DNA from: Lachnospiraceae bacterium
GTDB lineage: Bacteria > Bacillota > Clostridia > Lachnospirales > Lachnospiraceae
DNA: 34,564 nt
Assembly (NCBI GenBank): GCA_009787745.1
Contig: WQST01000003.1
Location: 1 to 34,564 of the forward strand
Reading direction: 5' to 3'
Under the pieces are notes generated by a model. The model was not told where the DNA came from. It saw only the letters and a list, made by a program, of their open reading frames with translations, and did not search any database. This document shows, piece after piece, positions 30,622 through 34,564 of the stretch; the stretch's first letter is position 1; the number at the start of each line of letters is the position of its first letter. A program made the translations under genes and the position numbers.

Positions 30622-30653
30622 AAAAAACTGTCGCCGTGAGACGACAGTTTTTA
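30622..30653. terminator. Bidirectional terminator between pflA and mecA
   Basis: AAAAACTGTCG pairs with CGACAGTTTTT (11 bp) around an eight-base loop, with A and T runs on either side serving both convergent genes. Confidence 0.9.
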
Positions 30654-30656
30654 TGG

Positions 30657-31442
30657 TTAAATTTGTGCCAGTTCCTGAATAGCGTTATTGCGGATAAGCG
30701 GTTCGAAGTGTTCTTCGAGATATGCTTCGGAGGCATAAACCGTCTTTTCGGGGGTGCCGTATTCTGACAGGACATTACATACTTTGTTGAAACTACCGGG
30801 AGAAATATAACCTTTGGTAATTACTAAAACAAAGCGTTCGTCACGCGGTCTTTTATATAGAGAATTAACACCCTGAAAACTATTCACCAATACACGCGAT
30901 AAGCGGATAACGATATGCAATGAATCGAATGAATAAATCCGTGTTAAATCGTGTGAAGCCGGGGTCGTAATTCTCTTATCGGGCAGACGGGAGCGATCTA
31001 ATGATTTGCTCTTCGTACTGCTAAGAGTTTCATCGGTTTCAGGTAAATCGCTCAAATGCGTGCTTTGGATTTTTTTGAATAAATCAAGGACTTCATCGGC
31101 ACCTTCCGCCAGCGATTCCATCATATCTTCGAAATCACCGTTTTCATCATGTACAGATGGAGCAAACTTTGAAAAGCGCGTATCAAGCTCTTCGGGGTCT
31201 TCAACTTTCGTGATAATCAGGATAATGCATTCACTGCTTAAGGGGATGGCTTCAATCATAAGAGGAATATCCTCGGCTTCAAAACCGAACTCATACGAAG
31301 CTTGTTGCATCATATCACGGAAAAGGCTTTTCGCCTTTTCTGTGCCATAGGCAAGTTCGCTTAATTTCAATTCTCTATCTGCCAAATCTTCCCGCGTCAG
31401 CGTACATCGAATCTGATGATCATTAACTCGTTCTATTTTCAT
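30657..31442 (-). CDS. mecA: MecA adaptor protein
   Basis: 261 residues from the ATG at 31442 (MKIERVNDHQIRCTLTREDL), the conserved family start; a GTG at 31451 is too close to the ribosome binding site. The N-domain (about 1-80) recognises substrates, an acidic Ser-rich linker (about 95-165) varies, and the C-domain (about 165-255, with IYSFDSLHIVIRLSRVL) binds ClpC. It delivers proteins to ClpCP for degradation; in B. subtilis ComK is a target. The promoter is about 120 bases upstream. Confidence 0.93.
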   Translation of the reverse strand: MKIERVNDHQIRCTLTREDLADRELKLSELAYGTEKAKSLFRDMMQQASYEFGFEAEDIPLMIEAIPLSSECIILIITKVEDPEELDTRFSKFAPSVHDENGDFEDMMESLAEGADEVLDLFKKIQSTHLSDLPETDETLSSTKSKSLDRSRLPDKRITTPASHDLTRIYSFDSLHIVIRLSRVLVNSFQGVNSLYKRPRDERFVLVITKGYISPGSFNKVCNVLSEYGTPEKTVYASEAYLEEHFEPLIRNNAIQELAQI

Positions 31443-31570
31443 ATTAATCACATCCTTACTAATAAGATACTGCTTCTAAAAAAATTGGTTACAACAGCGT
31501 TTTGCGGTTGGAAATAAATTGTACACACAATATGCTAATAACAGCAATTTTGACATTTTACTTCACTTTT

Positions 31571-31599
31571 ATCTTATCGCTTTAAAATAAAATAGTCAA
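31571..31599 (-). promoter_or_regulatory. Promoter of mecA
   Basis: On the minus strand TTGACT (31599-31594), 17 bases, TAAGAT (31576-31571). Confidence 0.8.
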
Positions 31600-32161
31600 G
31601 AGATTAGCGCTATTGTTTTCAAATTTTTTATATTCGCTACATAAAAATGGATATTATGGTAAAAAAATATAAAATATTCAAATTTGTGCTTGCATTATTT
31701 GGTATTATTATATTATAATAAATTTTGAAGGTGCTTATATTGCACAAATATTAGTAAGAAATAATAAATTATTATGTGAATATTTCTTAACGGATAATCT
31801 GTACCGAGAGGAGGGTTGGTCATTTTTTAAATTTTTTCTCAGACACATCAATATCTATATCTCAATGAAGTTCTTTATTAAGTCTTACAAGCGTCTAATA
31901 CGTGCTTGCCATTGATATCCGATATACCAATAATTCATCAAACCTAAACGGGGTTTATCAGCATTTTTTTGTACAATCCGTCACCTTTATATGTCTTTAT
32001 CCCGTCTATTAGCATTATTACAATAACAATCTATTTACTAGTATTGTCAATCTTTTTAAAACTATAAGCAATTTCCCTAAATTATCTTAGGTTATATTTC
32101 AATTTAATATATCACGGTGTCCTTATGGTCTTATTGAAATATAATCAGAAGGAGGAATTTT
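31600..32161. other. AT-rich intergenic region
   Basis: No gene of convincing size is seen in either direction. A GAGAGGAGGGTTGG stretch near 31805 looks like a ribosome binding site but leads to no ORF. A CCTAAACGGGG segment flanked by AAA/TTT precedes a run of seven T's near 31970 and may be a weak terminator. The 71-aa gene begins at the right edge with AAGGAGG. Confidence 0.5.
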
Positions 32162-32377
32162 ATGACTACATCTGATCATAAAGCGCCGACAATTTTATCA
32201 AATTTAAAAGAAATCAGCAAATATGGAGTATCGCTTTACTTAGACGGAAAAGAAGCGTCGCCCGATGAGATCGCAGATCATTGTGTTAACGATGAAGCCG
32301 TATATATGCCTGATTATGTGATGAATGATAATGGGTCGCTTAAAGAAATCAGATATAACAAAGTGTTCAATCATTAA
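32162..32377 (+). CDS. Hypothetical protein, 71 residues
   Basis: The protein starts MTTSDHKAPTILSNLKEISK and continues VSLYLDGKEASPDEIADHCV, with a C-terminal EIRYNKVFNH. A strong AAGGAGGAATTTT precedes the ATG. The LYLDGKEASPDEIA segment suggests a small alpha/beta domain; no membrane segment, signal or Cys cluster is seen. I recognise no family. It stands alone between mecA and the GH18 gene. Confidence 0.72.
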   Translation: MTTSDHKAPTILSNLKEISKYGVSLYLDGKEASPDEIADHCVNDEAVYMPDYVMNDNGSLKEIRYNKVFNH

Positions 32378-32502
32378 AATTGGTAAAGGAAACACCCTTA
32401 TATGTACTTTGCTAATTAAGAAATCTATCGAAAAATGTAAAAAATGCTAATGACGTTATGAAGATGATGTGCTATACTTAAGAGCGTTGGAGGTAATTGC
32501 TA

Positions 32503-34194
32503 ATGAAGAGACTCATTCCGGTGATTATTGCCATCGCTCTTATTTTAGCGGTGGGCTACTTTGTCTTTTATCCTGAATTTAGGGAGCGTTACGAGTATTC
32601 GGAGGAACATGCCGATTTGATGGAATATTTCAATCTTACGAATGATACCGAAGCGGCAATTATCTTACAAGATACGGTCATTCCTGAGAAAGCCAGAATC
32701 TTCGACGGTACGTATTATTTTGATTTGGATACGGTATATAAGTATTTTAACACCCGTTTTTATGTCGATGAAAGAGAAGGGCTGGTTTTATATAGCCTTC
32801 CTGATTTTACGGTCAGAACCGTCATCGGTTCACAGATTATCGATAAAAAGAGCGGAGAAATCAATCGCCCTTATAAAGTTGCCCGATATGAACGTGATGT
32901 CCTATATCTGGCGGTTGATTTTGTCAGAGAATATACGAATTTTTCTTATGAGTCATTCGTGAATCCCGGTCGGATGCAAGTTTACACCGAGTGGAATGAT
33001 ATTAGGGTTGCCAAGATAAACAGAGATACACAGGTACGCTATCGCGGCGGAGTAAAAAGTGCGATCTTAACAGATATAGCAAGCGGCGGACGGGTCACTG
33101 TCCTTGAAGTTATGGAAACATGGGCGAAAGTAAAAACCGAAGATGGTTTTATCGGGTACGTCGAAAACCGCAGGTTAGGGGAAGCATATAGTGAACGTCA
33201 GTTACCCGTAATCAATTACGAAGAACCCGAGTACAAATCACAAACCAGAGATCACAAGATTAGTCTAGGTTGGCATTATATCGGCGGTATTGCCGGAAAT
33301 GATACTTTAACGGAGGTGACTAGGAATACACAAGGGCTTAATGTCATTTCGCCGACGTGGTTTTTCTTAAATGACGATGAAGGTAACTTTTTAAGCTTCG
33401 CGAGTTCATCCTATGTAAGCAATGCTCATGGAATGGGTCTGGAAGTGTGGGCTTTAGTTGAGAATATGACCAACAATGTCGATATGTTCGAGATATTATC
33501 ATCAACGACTAAGCGTACCCGTCTGATCGCGAATTTAATCGATGCTGCCCTTTTATATAATCTGGACGGAATCAATATAGACTTTGAAGAATTAAGGGCG
33601 AATACAGGTGTTCATTTCGCGCAGTTTATCCGAGAGCTATCGATTCCTTGCCGTGAACATGAACTCGTTTTATCGGTTGATAATTATGTCCCTTTCGGTT
33701 TTAATGACTTTTATAACCGCAAAGAGCAAGGTGTTTTTGCGGATTATGTCATTATAATGGGTTATGACGAGCATTACAAAGGGAGCGAAAAAGCAGGAAG
33801 TGTGGCTTCGATCAATTATGTTGAACACGGAATCAAGCGGACGGTCGAACAGGTACCGCCTCACAAAGTAATTAATGGCGTCCCTTTTTATACCCGTATC
33901 TGGGAAACAAAGGGGAGCAGTGTATCAAGTCAGGCGGTCGGGATGGAGTTGGCGCGGGATTGGGTAGCGAACCGGAACTTAACTCCGATTTGGGATGAAG
34001 AGACCTGTCAGAATTATGCGGAGCATATCGATTCAAGCGGCGCGCGCCATCAGGTATGGCTTGAAGATGCGGAATCGCTGAGAGTAAAATTTAATGTGAT
34101 GGAGAATTACGAGATAGGCGGTGTGGCTTTCTGGCAACTAGGTCAGGAGACGCCTGAAATTTGGGAGGTAGTTTTGGAATACCTTTCAAAGTGA
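32503..34194 (+). CDS. Secreted or membrane-anchored GH18 glycosidase with SH3 domain
   Basis: 563 residues from the ATG at 32503, after GGAGGTAATTGCTA; a TTG at 32497 is less likely. An N-terminal membrane segment (about 5-24) is followed by a copper-amine-oxidase-N-like repeat region (about 60-150, FDGTYYFDLDTVYKYFN), an SH3b domain (about 165-225, VTVLEVMETWAKVKTEDGFIG) and a GH18 barrel (about 250-560). D355-G-I-N-I-D-F-E362 is the catalytic DxxDxE motif, so the enzyme is probably active. Related proteins (YaaH/SleL, YdhD) cleave spore cortex or wall glycans; the CwlD-like gene next door supports a spore-wall role (inference). Confidence 0.9.
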   Translation: MKRLIPVIIAIALILAVGYFVFYPEFRERYEYSEEHADLMEYFNLTNDTEAAIILQDTVIPEKARIFDGTYYFDLDTVYKYFNTRFYVDEREGLVLYSLPDFTVRTVIGSQIIDKKSGEINRPYKVARYERDVLYLAVDFVREYTNFSYESFVNPGRMQVYTEWNDIRVAKINRDTQVRYRGGVKSAILTDIASGGRVTVLEVMETWAKVKTEDGFIGYVENRRLGEAYSERQLPVINYEEPEYKSQTRDHKISLGWHYIGGIAGNDTLTEVTRNTQGLNVISPTWFFLNDDEGNFLSFASSSYVSNAHGMGLEVWALVENMTNNVDMFEILSSTTKRTRLIANLIDAALLYNLDGINIDFEELRANTGVHFAQFIRELSIPCREHELVLSVDNYVPFGFNDFYNRKEQGVFADYVIIMGYDEHYKGSEKAGSVASINYVEHGIKRTVEQVPPHKVINGVPFYTRIWETKGSSVSSQAVGMELARDWVANRNLTPIWDEETCQNYAEHIDSSGARHQVWLEDAESLRVKFNVMENYEIGGVAFWQLGQETPEIWEVVLEYLSK

Positions 34195-34301
34195 ATATGT
34201 CACGGCGGTACACTTGTTAATTAAATGATACCATATCAGTAATATTTGCTCCCGGTAAATCATATTTTATCGTGAAAGTATTTTTCATGATAGGGGGTCA
34301 A

Positions 34302-34564
34302 ATGCTAAAAAGACCGAATGTGATAATCGCAATCCTTTCCACGATCTTATTCATTTTGACAGCAATGTATATTGTTAATAATAAAGATGCTATCGCGACT
34401 TTATCCGGTCAGCTGTTAAATAAAGAGGCGGATAAAGCCGGTTTTCGGGTAGTGATTGATCCCGGACACGGGGGAATTGACCCCGGTAAAGTCACGATGA
34501 ATGGTATTTCGGAAAAAGATATAAATCTGGAAATCGCCCATAAACTCAGAAAATTTCTGGAAGC
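34302..34564 (+). CDS. cwlD: N-acetylmuramoyl-L-alanine amidase, CwlD-like, cut by the window edge
   Basis: The visible 87 residues begin MLKRPNVIIAILSTILFILT, a membrane anchor or signal, then FRVVIDPGHGGIDPGKVTMN and SEKDINLEIAHKL. H56 and E71 are the first two zinc ligands of Amidase_3 enzymes, both intact. DPGKVxxNG is closest to CwlD, which makes muramic-delta-lactam in spore cortex for germination. A TAGGGGGT site lies upstream. The end lies outside the window, so the remaining ligands cannot be checked. Confidence 0.85.
   Translation, partial: MLKRPNVIIAILSTILFILTAMYIVNNKDAIATLSGQLLNKEADKAGFRVVIDPGHGGIDPGKVTMNGISEKDINLEIAHKLRKFLE

Noticed and set aside
31868-31918. A 16-codon frame MKFFIKSYKRLIRACH resembling the opening of YidD
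   Set aside because: Too short, no ribosome binding site, and nothing of the Cys-rich YidD core follows.

Overview
The window looks like a chromosome segment of a low-GC, spore-forming anaerobe of the Bacillota, most likely class Clostridia and probably near Lachnospirales. The evidence is the gene order rpsF-ssb-rpsR followed by gdpP-rplI-dnaB, a MecA adaptor, a CwlD-type germination amidase, a pyruvate formate-lyase locus, strong AGGAGG ribosome binding sites, sigma-A promoters with 17-bp spacers, and tRNA genes without an encoded CCA. The species assignment is inference.

Left end (1-3.4 kb) is accessory DNA. It holds the start of a MobA/MobL (MobQ) relaxase with a recognisable oriT beside it, a small HTH/coiled-coil protein of plasmid type, a tRNA-Phe, a Phd/ParE-type toxin-antitoxin pair, two GNAT acetyltransferases and a broken third one. 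From 3.5 to 12.2 kb there are a DUF975 membrane protein, an HD-GYP phosphodiesterase, an AzlCD exporter, a secreted SH3/His-rich heptad-repeat protein, a GH94 cellobiose phosphorylase and a divergent tag-lacI operon. From 12.7 to 16.3 kb a small Asn/Ser-rich protein precedes an operon of an RlmL-like methyltransferase (apparently leaderless), a degenerate Amidase_3 protein, an RdgB pyrophosphatase and a YfcE-type phosphoesterase.

A six-gene tRNA operon (Pro-Gly-Arg-His-Gln-Lys) ends in a tRNA-Lys whose 3' end and downstream region are duplicated about 2.5 kb away. Between the copies lie a DUF697-type GTPase and a 57-aa protein, but no integrase. This looks like a remnant island in a tRNA attachment site. 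The conserved block rpsF-ssb-rpsR, gdpP-rplI-dnaB and a MerR-type regulator follows.

The most striking locus is at 27.0-30.6 kb. The pyruvate formate-lyase is split. The large chain carries the Cys-Cys active site but ends before the glycyl-radical domain, which is a separate 82-aa gene. Between them is a 66-aa gene whose first half resembles the start of the glycyl-radical domain and whose second half replaces the Gly loop with a three-Cys motif. The pyruvate formate-lyase activating enzyme gene follows. The right end carries mecA, a 71-aa unknown protein, an SH3-GH18 glycosidase and the start of a CwlD-like amidase with an intact active site, a useful contrast to the degenerate amidase at 14 kb. 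Two loci of palindromic intergenic repeats (10.5 and 21.5 kb) and several strong hairpins are also present.
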